Positions 1 to 6,787 of a DNA stretch of 6,787 bases are shown piece after piece. This DNA comes from Bacteroidales bacterium (GTDB lineage Bacteria; Bacteroidota; Bacteroidia; Bacteroidales; Dysgonomonadaceae): positions 1 through 6,787 of the forward strand of contig JAAZLV010000032.1 of the NCBI GenBank assembly GCA_012799155.1. The letters are read 5' to 3'. The notes under the pieces are model-generated. The model ran no database searches. It had not been told where the DNA came from and was given only the letters and a program-made list of their open reading frames with translations. Each line of letters opens with the position of its first letter. The stretch's first letter is position 1. A program made the translations under genes and the position numbers.

Positions 1-2497
1 TGAGGAAGGCGCCCCGTGGTCCCCCTTCGATATAGCCGGTGACACCCTGATAGACGTTGTTCACATATTGACCACCAAAGAGGGAGAGGCCCGTCATTGA
101 GTAGTCGGCAGCCGTCTTCACCACCTCGGCTGTTTGCAGTCCCACGTTGGCCCATTCGGCCCGGTTCAGTTGTTTCTCGCCGGCGACTGTTTCCTCTTCC
201 ATCATGGTGCGGTAGTAACCACGTGCCACATCACTGGCTTCCTCTACGATCGATTGCACTTTTGCCTCATCCATATCGCTTACCATCTCGCCACGGTAAC
301 GGGTGTTGATGATGTTACGCACCTGCTCCGCCTCTTTCTCCGGTAGCTTGTCGGCCATGTCATATGCCTTCCGGATGCTGCGGCTCATGTTCTCCAGCCT
401 CCGCTGATTGTCGGCGATGTTCTGGATAAAGCTGGTACGGGCATACTCATCCCAGGGAGAGCGGTTGTGCACGATCTCACCTGTCTCGATGGTGGCGATA
501 CGGTCTTTCTCCGCCTGCATGTCGGCTTGTGCTCCCAGAATACGCAGCTGCAGGGCATCACGTCGCTGCGGGTCTTTCTCCCGTGACAGCTCCTCCCGAT
601 CCTTGACCATGTTCTTCTCAATCACAGCCAGGTTGTTGCGGTGGAACTGGATGGTTTCAAGGTCGAGTTGTTTCCTTTCTGCAGCTGTTTTGTCATCTTC
701 CGGATGGAGGCCTTGTACAGCCGGCTCAGTAGCGGCGGTTTCCACATCCTGTCGTGCGGTAGTTGTTTCGGGTTGCGGGGCAGCTCCCATCATCTCCGCA
801 TTGAAAGCTATTAGCAGCTCATTGGGGGGGGTCCCAAAGCTTTTATCCCAGTAGTCACTTATATGCTCATAATCCTCCCACCGTCCCTCCTCGCTCCATT
901 TGGCAGCCGTGCGATAGAATGCCGATGATAGCCTCATCAAATCTATATACTTGAGGAGAATACTTACCTGAGTATCATGCCATCTGATTTTACTTTCATT
1001 CTGTATCACTTCATTGTAATATTGTTCGGTGATCTCTTGAATCAGGGGAACCTCCGGGTAATCAAACTTGCGCCACAGGTGATCGATCTTACCATTTTTA
1101 TATACGATGGTGTCGGTTCGGGTCCGGATATTGTGATCGACTTTGATTGGAGCGACAAAGGTATATTGTATGAAAGTCTCTCTTTTATCATCCAATAAGG
1201 GATATCCGGGGTCGGGGAAGAGAGAGATGCAATACAGATTTGAACCAATCCGGTAGATGTAATCATACTTGGGCATATATACATCGCCAATTCCCTCACT
1301 ATGAAAGTCGTACCTCATTCCAATCCAGAAACCTTCGGGGCTGAACACTTCCTGTTTCTGAATAGACTGCAGGTATACCTTCTCCATCTTGTATCGTTTC
1401 TGTCGTTCAGCCATCAGAGAAAGGCCGTCGGGTGGATTACCCAGTTCGTTCAGTTCCTTGACAATCTGTTCCAGCCGTTTTTGGCGTGATACCAGCAGTG
1501 TCCTGTAGCGTGAAGCCAGGTCGCGATAGGCGAGCACCCCTTGCGGGTCGCCGAACTCTGCCGCGTAGCCGGCATTCATTACCGCTTCCTCAAGCAGCTG
1601 AGCGGTCTGGGTGACAGCGCTGCGGTAGACCAGGAACTCACCCAGGAGGGGATTGAACTTGTTCAGGTAATCGACTGCCTCGCTGAAGGGTGTCTGCCGA
1701 AGCGGTGCCCAGTATTTGAGGAAGTCCTCCTCCTCTTCTTGAGTCATGGGCCCGTAGACCAGCCTCATGCCCTCCATCGCAGCAGCAACCGCACCATCCC
1801 ATTGTGCTTGGGTGATCTTGTGGATATCCAGGAACGGGATTGGTTTCGCCGGAGGGATGGTCTCACCTTCCACCTCCAGTGCAGCCAGGGCCTCACTACC
1901 TGTAACGCTGCCTCGTTTACTGGTCGTTTTTGCAGCAAGCAAAGACTTTGGTTTCTCCTTCTCCTTGCCGACAATCCACAAGCCGGCGAGGAACTCGATG
2001 GCCTCTTCACGCAACTCCTTCTTCTTCTCTATCTTGTCGAAAACATAGACCTGGTACATCTTTTTATCCACCACCGGGGTGAGGATGAAGCCGCGGTGGT
2101 CGAAGGCGGGTGCCACATATGAGAGCATCCAACAATTCTCCTGCCCCAGTGTGTAGTAGCTGCTGGGCTGCTCCACATGGTCGACGGGATTATTATTGTC
2201 TTTCTGGATCTCCGTGAGCGATTCGTGATAGGCCTTGAGGAAGAATTTTCCGGGTACCAGCGTCGATTTCAATCGGATGCGTACCACATACTCACGCCTT
2301 CCACCCGGCTCATAAGTGAAGGTGAGAAAATCCTTATTGGTACCCTCCTCGCTGAAAGCCCAGTCGGGTGGTAAATGATATACAAATTTGTCGTAGGTGT
2401 AGCTTTCGTTGATCGGTGATTCGTTTACTTGTGCAAACAGGGTGGTGCACCCGGCGATTACCAGGATGAGAAGTGGCAAAAGGTGAATCTTTTTCAT
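1..2497 (-). CDS. Large predicted lipoprotein of unknown function, C-terminus beyond window
   Basis: I do not recognise this gene. The frame is open without interruption from the ATG at 2497 to the left edge, giving 832 complete codons and no stop, so the C-terminus is missing. The N-terminus MKKIHLLPLLILVIAGC is a signal peptide with a lipobox (I-A-G-C, Cys17). The following TTLFAQ could instead be a signal peptidase I site. An in-frame ATG at 2509 would add only MTNA. Residues about 33-177 form a compact alpha/beta-looking domain (LPPDW near its start, FLAGLW at its end) that weakly recalls Mog1/PsbP-like folds; this is inference. Residues about 180-570 are mixed, rich in Trp and Tyr. Residues 572-602 are a Pro/Thr/Glu linker, and about 603-735 are charged and probably helical or coiled-coil. 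The last visible part (about 790-832) is glycine-rich, including YQGVTGYIEGG. The gene looks monocistronic. An envelope location is likely; the function is unknown. Confidence 0.85.
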   Translation of the reverse strand, partial: MKKIHLLPLLILVIAGCTTLFAQVNESPINESYTYDKFVYHLPPDWAFSEEGTNKDFLTFTYEPGGRREYVVRIRLKSTLVPGKFFLKAYHESLTEIQKDNNNPVDHVEQPSSYYTLGQENCWMLSYVAPAFDHRGFILTPVVDKKMYQVYVFDKIEKKKELREEAIEFLAGLWIVGKEKEKPKSLLAAKTTSKRGSVTGSEALAALEVEGETIPPAKPIPFLDIHKITQAQWDGAVAAAMEGMRLVYGPMTQEEEEDFLKYWAPLRQTPFSEAVDYLNKFNPLLGEFLVYRSAVTQTAQLLEEAVMNAGYAAEFGDPQGVLAYRDLASRYRTLLVSRQKRLEQIVKELNELGNPPDGLSLMAERQKRYKMEKVYLQSIQKQEVFSPEGFWIGMRYDFHSEGIGDVYMPKYDYIYRIGSNLYCISLFPDPGYPLLDDKRETFIQYTFVAPIKVDHNIRTRTDTIVYKNGKIDHLWRKFDYPEVPLIQEITEQYYNEVIQNESKIRWHDTQVSILLKYIDLMRLSSAFYRTAAKWSEEGRWEDYEHISDYWDKSFGTPPNELLIAFNAEMMGAAPQPETTTARQDVETAATEPAVQGLHPEDDKTAAERKQLDLETIQFHRNNLAVIEKNMVKDREELSREKDPQRRDALQLRILGAQADMQAEKDRIATIETGEIVHNRSPWDEYARTSFIQNIADNQRRLENMSRSIRKAYDMADKLPEKEAEQVRNIINTRYRGEMVSDMDEAKVQSIVEEASDVARGYYRTMMEEETVAGEKQLNRAEWANVGLQTAEVVKTAADYSMTGLSLFGGQYVNNVYQGVTGYIEGGPRGAFL

Positions 2498-2521
2498 GGC
2501 GTTTGTCATTGTGTTGTCAAT

Positions 2522-2540
2522 AAAAGCGTCACACGCTTTT
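2522..2540 (-). other. Hairpin in the leader of the lipoprotein gene
   Basis: AAAAGCGT (2522-2529) and ACGCTTTT (2533-2540) form a perfect 8-bp stem with a 3-nt loop. It lies between the candidate promoter at 2550-2580 and the lipoprotein start codon, ending 25 nt before the ATG at 2497. On the plus strand it is followed by six T in total (2537-2542), so it resembles a small terminator, but no plus-strand gene ends here. On the minus strand the stem is followed by TTTTATTG, so it could act as a weak attenuator or as an mRNA-stabilising 5' hairpin. The structure is visible in the sequence; any role is inferred. Confidence 0.5.
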
Positions 2541-2549
2541 TTGCTTCTG

Positions 2550-2580
2550 CAATAATAACAATTAATCCATAATCAACAAA
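2550..2580 (-). promoter_or_regulatory. Candidate Bacteroidota promoter for the lipoprotein gene
   Basis: On the minus strand TTTG (2580-2577) is followed after exactly 19 bp by TATTATTG (2557-2550). This fits the Bacteroidota pattern of a -33 TTTG and a -7 TAnnTTTG, with one mismatch in the -7 element. Transcription would begin near 2543 and give a leader of about 45 nt that includes the hairpin at 2522-2540. No convincing Shine-Dalgarno sequence precedes the ATG, as is usual in this phylum. Confidence 0.5.
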
Positions 2581-2680
2581 GTAATTCTCCTTTAAACTTC
2601 TCTTTATTAGTACAAGGAAAAGTTGATTTCAGTCTTTTTTGTTGTTTCAATCAATGAATCTGGCGGCTGAGGTAGATATG

Positions 2681-2716
2681 AAAAAAAACAGCATGCTGCA
2701 GAGCAGGCATGCTGTT
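2681..2716 (-). terminator. Rho-independent terminator of ahpC
   Basis: AACAGCATGC (2687-2696) and GCATGCTGTT (2707-2716) are perfect 10-bp inverted arms. Pairing can be redrawn as 13 bp with one bulged G and a 3-nt loop. Read on the minus strand, the stem is followed directly by eight T (2688-2681). It starts about 30 nt after the ahpC stop codon and separates ahpC from the lipoprotein gene, supporting independent transcription of the two. Confidence 0.9.
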
Positions 2717-2745
2717 GATAATTTACTGGAACTGTTTCCTGAAAT

Positions 2746-3378
2746 TTACTTCTCCGACAGGTACTCGGCAATACCCTCCTGGGTGGCTGAGAGTGCCTTG
2801 TCGCCCTTGTGCCAGTCGGCCGGGCATACCTCGCCATACTCTTCGGTGAACTGCAGCGCGTCGATCACACGAAGCACTTCGTCCACGCTTCTGCCCAGCG
2901 GCATGTCGTTTACCACCTGGTGGCGCACGATCCCTCCCTTGTCGATCAGGAAGAGGCCGCGGTAGGCCTCAGCTGATCCCTTGAACTCAGGATTGCCGTT
3001 CTCATCTGTGACGAACTTGCCGGCAAGCACATCATAGGCCATCGAGATGGTAAGTGAGGGGTCGGCCACGATGGGGTAGGTGACACCCTGGATGCCGCCA
3101 TCGTTCTTCGGTGTGTTGAGCCACTTCCAGTGGGAGACGGCTGAGTCGGTGGAGGCTGCCACCACCACAGTGTTGCGCTCTTCGAACGCTTTCATTTTCT
3201 GTTGGAAGGCAATCAACTCTGTGGGGCAGACGAATGTGAAGTCGGCCGGGTAAAAGAAGAAGACCACATACTTGTTATTGATATAATCCTCCAGGGAGAA
3301 GTTTTCTACTATTTCAGAACCGTTGATCACGGCCTGAGCCCGGAATGCCGGGGCTTTTTTTCCTACTAATACTGACAT
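2746..3378 (-). CDS. ahpC: Typical 2-Cys peroxiredoxin (alkyl hydroperoxide reductase C)
   Basis: This cytoplasmic thiol peroxidase reduces hydrogen peroxide, organic peroxides and probably peroxynitrite. Its 210 residues form a complete protein without a signal peptide. The peroxidatic Cys51 lies in FTFVCPTE and the resolving Cys185 in GEVCPADW, the arrangement of the Prx1/AhpC subfamily. STDSAVSHWKW (76-86) and the GGIQGVTYP loop (94-102) are further subfamily marks. The protein ends IAEYLSEK and lacks the C-terminal YF motif of over-oxidation-sensitive eukaryotic peroxiredoxins, so it is probably robust; that is inference. About 20 residues (119-138) separate YDVL from YRG, where human PRDX2 has about 7, so there is an extra loop here. 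No ahpF lies on either side: the upstream neighbour guaB is divergent and a terminator follows. The electron donor must be encoded elsewhere. A minus-strand TACCTTTG precedes the gene. Confidence 0.95.
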   Translation of the reverse strand: MSVLVGKKAPAFRAQAVINGSEIVENFSLEDYINNKYVVFFFYPADFTFVCPTELIAFQQKMKAFEERNTVVVAASTDSAVSHWKWLNTPKNDGGIQGVTYPIVADPSLTISMAYDVLAGKFVTDENGNPEFKGSAEAYRGLFLIDKGGIVRHQVVNDMPLGRSVDEVLRVIDALQFTEEYGEVCPADWHKGDKALSATQEGIAEYLSEK

Positions 3379-3410
3379 ATTCTTAATCTGTTAAACGTTT
3401 CTAACCGGTG

Positions 3411-3441
3411 CAAAGGTACGGCTTTTGACGGTCACGACGAA
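3411..3441 (-). promoter_or_regulatory. Candidate ahpC promoter
   Basis: On the minus strand TACCTTTG (3418-3411) matches TAnnTTTG exactly. TTCG (3441-3438), a one-mismatch version of the -33 TTTG, lies 19 bp upstream. The predicted start of transcription is near 3404, giving a leader of about 25 nt before the ATG at 3378. OxyR control is common for ahpC in Bacteroides, but I could not identify an OxyR site with confidence. Confidence 0.65.
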
Positions 3442-3567
3442 GCAATGGCGGGTTGTATGAATGATTGAAAGATTTTATAAGTGTTGTGACCAAACCCTGA
3501 ATCATTGCAAGGAGACAAATAGTGGAAAATTAACAGACTCTTCACGCTATGTTCGCAAAATAATGAG

Positions 3568-3575
3568 TACTTTTG
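3568..3575 (+). promoter_or_regulatory. Candidate guaB promoter (-7 element)
   Basis: TACTTTTG matches the Bacteroidota -7 consensus TAnnTTTG exactly and sits 30 nt before the guaB ATG. No good TTTG is found at the expected -33 distance (about 3543-3549), so the upstream element is weak or missing. An AAAGGG (3592-3597), 8 nt before the start codon, could act as a weak ribosome binding site. Confidence 0.6.
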
Positions 3576-3593
3576 CATGCAATAAAAAACTAA

Positions 3594-5084
<1,491 letters not shown>

Positions 5085-5092
5085 AACAGAAT

Positions 5093-5106
5093 TAGCTGTA
5101 CAGCTA
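5093..5106. repeat. 14-bp perfect palindrome after guaB
   Basis: TAGCTGTACAGCTA reads the same on both strands. It lies 9 nt after the guaB stop and just before the terminator. It could be a protein-binding site or chance; as a hairpin it would have only about a 5-bp stem. No function is claimed. Confidence 0.4.
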
Positions 5107-5121
5107 CATGTATTGATAGGG

Positions 5122-5149
5122 AAGGGGACTGTTATTCAGTCCCTTTTTT
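5122..5149 (+). terminator. guaB terminator overlapping the 3' end of pcm
   Basis: GGGACTG (5125-5131) pairs with CAGTCCC (5137-5143) around a 5-nt loop. A G-T wobble and two A-T pairs extend the stem to 10 bp. Six T (5144-5149) follow on the plus strand, giving a good intrinsic terminator 40 nt after the guaB stop. The loop, downstream arm and T-tract are also the last codons and stop of the opposing pcm gene. On the minus strand the stem is followed only by TTCCC, so it terminates pcm less clearly. Confidence 0.85.
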
Positions 5150-5884
5150 CATGGGAACAAAGATATAATCTCCATGTGTGGATGTACTGTAACGAGTCTC
5201 ATTCACCCGCTTCACAACTGTCATCTGCTGTCGGTCCCGTCCTCCAAGGGGCAACACCATCCGCCCCCCAACGCGGAGCTGCTCCTTCAGCTTTGGCGGA
5301 ATCACCTCAGGTGCCGCGGTGATCAGGATCTTGTTGAAGGGAGCCTCACCGAGCAGACCTTCGTAACCGTCACCGTGGTACAACTTCGGGAAGTAGCCCA
5401 GCCGATTGAGCGTCTCCTTTGCTGTCTGATAGAGCTCCTCATACCTTTCAATGCTGTAGACCTCCACTCCCATCTCGCAGAGCACCGCTGCCTGGTAACC
5501 GCTCCCGGTGCCGATCTCCAGTACCCTGTCGCCAGGCTCCAGCTCCAATAGCTCGGTCTGCCTGGCCACGGTGTAAGGCTGTGAGATTGTCTGCCCCTCT
5601 CCGATGGGCAGTGGCCGGTCGAGATAGGCCATCTCTGCCAATTCCTCACCTACAAACGCCTCACGGGGTATGCGGGCAATGGCTGCGAGCACCGCTTTGT
5701 CCCGTATCCCCTTGTCCCTCAGCTCGCGGGCCAGCTTCTCTGCTTTTTCCAGGTTGTATGTGGGTGATTGGGTCATAGGGAACTTGCTGTTTTCGGGTTC
5801 TGTCTTCTCCACTTGTGCTCTGTTTGTAACGGGAAGGCTGCAGATGAGAGCCAGCATCCACAGCATCGCTCTTCTACTTCTCAT
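5132..5884 (-). CDS. pcm: Protein-L-isoaspartate O-methyltransferase, predicted exported
   Basis: The enzyme uses S-adenosylmethionine to methylate L-isoaspartyl residues formed in ageing proteins, starting their repair. GEGQTISQPYTVA (95-107) is the family's substrate-site signature. VLEIGTGSGYQAAVL (121-135) is SAM motif I, VEVYSIERYEEL (140-151) supplies the acidic residue after motif I, FNKILITAAPEVIP (183-196) is motif II and LRVGGRMVLPLGG (203-215) is motif III. At 250 residues it is longer than E. coli Pcm (about 208). The excess is N-terminal: basic MRSRR, hydrophobic AMLWMLALICSLPV, then TNRAQ, which looks like a signal peptide cut before Gln24. Met37 (ATG at 5776) would instead give a 214-residue cytoplasmic enzyme. 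The -7-like element at 5911-5918 favours the longer form. It converges on guaB with a 47-bp gap. The family call is firm; the location is inferred. Confidence 0.95.
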   Translation of the reverse strand: MRSRRAMLWMLALICSLPVTNRAQVEKTEPENSKFPMTQSPTYNLEKAEKLARELRDKGIRDKAVLAAIARIPREAFVGEELAEMAYLDRPLPIGEGQTISQPYTVARQTELLELEPGDRVLEIGTGSGYQAAVLCEMGVEVYSIERYEELYQTAKETLNRLGYFPKLYHGDGYEGLLGEAPFNKILITAAPEVIPPKLKEQLRVGGRMVLPLGGRDRQQMTVVKRVNETRYSTSTHGDYIFVPMKKGTE

Positions 5885-5910
5885 TGTTCAGATTCATTGG
5901 TTTGTAGTCA

Positions 5911-5918
5911 CAAACATA
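5911..5918 (-). promoter_or_regulatory. Candidate pcm promoter (-7 element) with overlapping inverted repeat
   Basis: On the minus strand TATGTTTG matches TAnnTTTG exactly and would start transcription near 5904, about 20 nt before the ATG at 5884. No clear -33 TTTG is visible. GTTTGT (5900-5905) and ACAAAC (5910-5915) form a 6-bp inverted repeat with a 4-bp spacer overlapping the -7 element and predicted start, a position suitable for a repressor. The repeat may also be chance. Confidence 0.5.
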
Positions 5919-6020
5919 ACACAAAAAGAGAAATATTATCCAGATATATAGTTAAATATCAATTCCCTTATCCATCGCTTGTGATGATTCTGATTTCCCT
6001 CCTATTTCAGACGTAACTGA

Positions 6021-6047
6021 CTCTAATCTCATTCGAATCTATTAGAG
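6021..6047. repeat. Imperfect palindrome centred on ATTCGAAT
   Basis: CTCTAAT (6021-6027) and ATTAGAG (6041-6047) flank a central palindrome ATTCGAAT (6031-6038), separated from it by CTC on the left and CT on the right. The right arm is also the start of the first unit of the 11-bp tandem array, so the left arm is an inverted copy of the repeat core. No gene ends here and no T-tract follows, so it does not look like a terminator. Confidence 0.6.
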
Positions 6048-6095
6048 CGAGATTAGAACGATATTAGAGCGATATTAGAACGAGATTAGAACCTG
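6041..6095. repeat. Five-copy tandem repeat, 11-bp unit ATTAGARCGAK
   Basis: The units start at 6041, 6052, 6063, 6074 and 6085: ATTAGAGCGAG, ATTAGAACGAT, ATTAGAGCGAT, ATTAGAACGAG and ATTAGAACCTG, the last degenerate at its end. The 11-bp period is close to one helical turn, so every core ATTAGA faces nearly the same side of the DNA. The array lies in the divergent gap between pcm and the NlpC/P60 gene and ends 57 bp before the latter's start codon. Its purpose is unknown; a multi-site regulator target or a strain-variable minisatellite are both possible. Confidence 0.85.
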
Positions 6096-6096
6096 T

Positions 6097-6126
6097 TCCG
6101 AAGAAGATGGCTATAATCTCTTCGGA
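6097..6126 (+). other. Hairpin upstream of the NlpC/P60 gene
   Basis: TCCGAAGA (6097-6104) pairs with TCTTCGGA (6119-6126), and after one bulged A a further GAT/ATC pairing leaves a 7-nt loop. No T-tract follows on either strand, so it is not a standard terminator. It sits 26 nt before the start codon at 6153 and may form in the 5' leader or act as an operator. I found no convincing TAnnTTTG promoter between the 11-bp array and the gene. Confidence 0.5.
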
Positions 6127-6152
6127 TGCAATTGGTGTAATTGGGATGAAAC

Positions 6153-6787
6153 ATGCGAAAAAATTCGGTAGAAAGGGAGAGAAAAGCTACTTTTATCTTT
6201 TATTTATGGTTCATATCAACGACAGAACTGATGAGTCAAGTAACAGGACATGAAACATGGGGCGTGGTCTACAATTCGGTGGGGTCGCTCCGCGCGGAAC
6301 CGACGCACGCTGCCGAGATGGTCACCCAGGTACTACTCGGCATGCCGGTGAAGATTTACGAGCAGAAAGGGGAGTGGTGCATGATTGAGACACCTGATGG
6401 GTATGTGGGCTGGATCAGCGGATCAGTGCAGCCGATGACCGACAGGCAGAGAAGGAATTACCTGCAACAGCCGAAGGTGATCATCTCAACCTTGTGCGCG
6501 CGTTCCTATTCGCTGCCGTATCAGATATCCCAGCCCGTTTCCGACCTGGTAGCCGGCAACATGCTGGAGCTTATCACGGATGACGGAGCATATTATAGGG
6601 TGCGCTATCCCGACGGCCGTAAGGCTTACGTGATGAAATCGGATGCGAAGGAGCTGCCCGACTGGCTGAGAGAGATCAGGCCCACCGGTGAAAGCATCGT
6701 AGAGAGTGCCAAGAAACTACTCGGTATACCCTATCTCTGGGGTGGCACCTCGGTGAAAGGTCTCGACTGCAGCGGTTTCACGAAGCA
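6153..6787 (+). CDS. SH3-domain NlpC/P60 cell-wall peptidase, N-terminal part (cut by right edge)
   Basis: This is probably a gamma-D-glutamyl-L-diamino acid endopeptidase that cleaves peptidoglycan stem peptides, like Bacillus YkfC and its Bacteroides relatives. The frame is open from the ATG at 6153 to the edge, 211 codons. Residues 1-29 (basic start, then TFIFYLWFIS, then LMSQ) look like a signal peptide. The ATG at 6231 (Met27) would lose it, and TGA at 6147 blocks any extension upstream. Residues about 36-92 form a first bacterial SH3 domain with LRAEPTHAAEMVTQ, typical of the YkfC-like group, where this domain helps shape the substrate site. Residues about 107-166 form a second SH3-like domain. 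The NlpC/P60 domain begins near 180 (SIVESAKKLLGIPYLWGG), with the catalytic Cys206 in DCSGF. The His and third polar catalytic residue lie beyond the window. The protein is likely exported; its role would be turnover or recycling of the wall. Confidence 0.92.
   Translation, partial: MRKNSVERERKATFIFYLWFISTTELMSQVTGHETWGVVYNSVGSLRAEPTHAAEMVTQVLLGMPVKIYEQKGEWCMIETPDGYVGWISGSVQPMTDRQRRNYLQQPKVIISTLCARSYSLPYQISQPVSDLVAGNMLELITDDGAYYRVRYPDGRKAYVMKSDAKELPDWLREIRPTGESIVESAKKLLGIPYLWGGTSVKGLDCSGFTK

Noticed and set aside
408..854. 148-codon plus-strand open frame opposite the lipoprotein gene
   Set aside because: It is antisense to a continuous minus-strand frame with a signal peptide and coherent domain composition; its Ser/Arg/Cys-rich translation is typical of a shadow frame.
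1541..2122. 193-codon plus-strand open frame opposite the lipoprotein gene
   Set aside because: It overlaps the real minus-strand gene entirely, shows no recognisable motif or promoter, and its Leu-rich translation mirrors the Glu/Lys/Gln-rich sense protein.
5839..5884. Lipoprotein signal on Pcm (LIC near residue 15)
   Set aside because: The residue before Cys is Ile, which does not fit the lipobox; signal peptidase I cleavage near RAQ is more likely.
6041..6095. Possible CRISPR array
   Set aside because: Units are 11 bp and directly abutting, without spacers; no cas genes are present.
6112..6117. TATAAT as a sigma-70-type -10 box for the NlpC/P60 gene
   Set aside because: It lies in the loop region of the hairpin, has no -35 partner at suitable spacing, and Bacteroidota promoters use TAnnTTTG instead.

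Overview
The window looks like ordinary chromosome of a member of the Bacteroidota, most likely order Bacteroidales (a Porphyromonadaceae/Dysgonomonadaceae-like organism would fit, but the genus is a guess). The evidence is threefold. Several genes carry matches to the Bacteroidota -7 promoter element TAnnTTTG (upstream of ahpC, guaB and pcm, with a one-mismatch version before the large lipoprotein gene). Clear Shine-Dalgarno sequences are mostly missing. The AhpC, IMP dehydrogenase and SH3-NlpC/P60 proteins have the architecture usual in that phylum. Coding regions are GC-rich and the gaps between genes AT-rich.

Layout, left to right. Positions 1-2497 (minus) hold the first 832 codons of a large predicted lipoprotein of unknown function whose C-terminus lies outside the window. 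Its leader contains a candidate promoter and a compact hairpin. Next, also minus, is a single-gene 2-Cys peroxiredoxin (ahpC, 2746-3378) with its own strong terminator at 2681-2716. From a 227-bp divergent intergenic region, guaB (IMP dehydrogenase, 3606-5084, plus) runs rightwards. It converges on pcm (protein-L-isoaspartate O-methyltransferase with a predicted signal peptide, 5132-5884, minus). The guaB terminator hairpin overlaps the last codons of pcm. A second divergent gap (5885-6152) carries a five-copy, 11-bp tandem repeat with an inverted partner, followed by a separate hairpin. It leads into a plus-strand SH3-SH3-NlpC/P60 cell-wall peptidase that is cut by the right edge shortly after its catalytic Cys.

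The genes do not form one pathway or operon; each appears to be transcribed alone. Loose themes are protein and oxidative damage control (AhpC, Pcm), purine supply (GuaB) and envelope biology (lipoprotein, exported Pcm, murein peptidase). No mobile element, tRNA, rRNA or CRISPR was seen. The parts least explained by known biology are the large lipoprotein, the 11-bp repeat array and the export signal on a SAM-dependent repair enzyme. Nothing here clearly amounts to a new multi-gene system.
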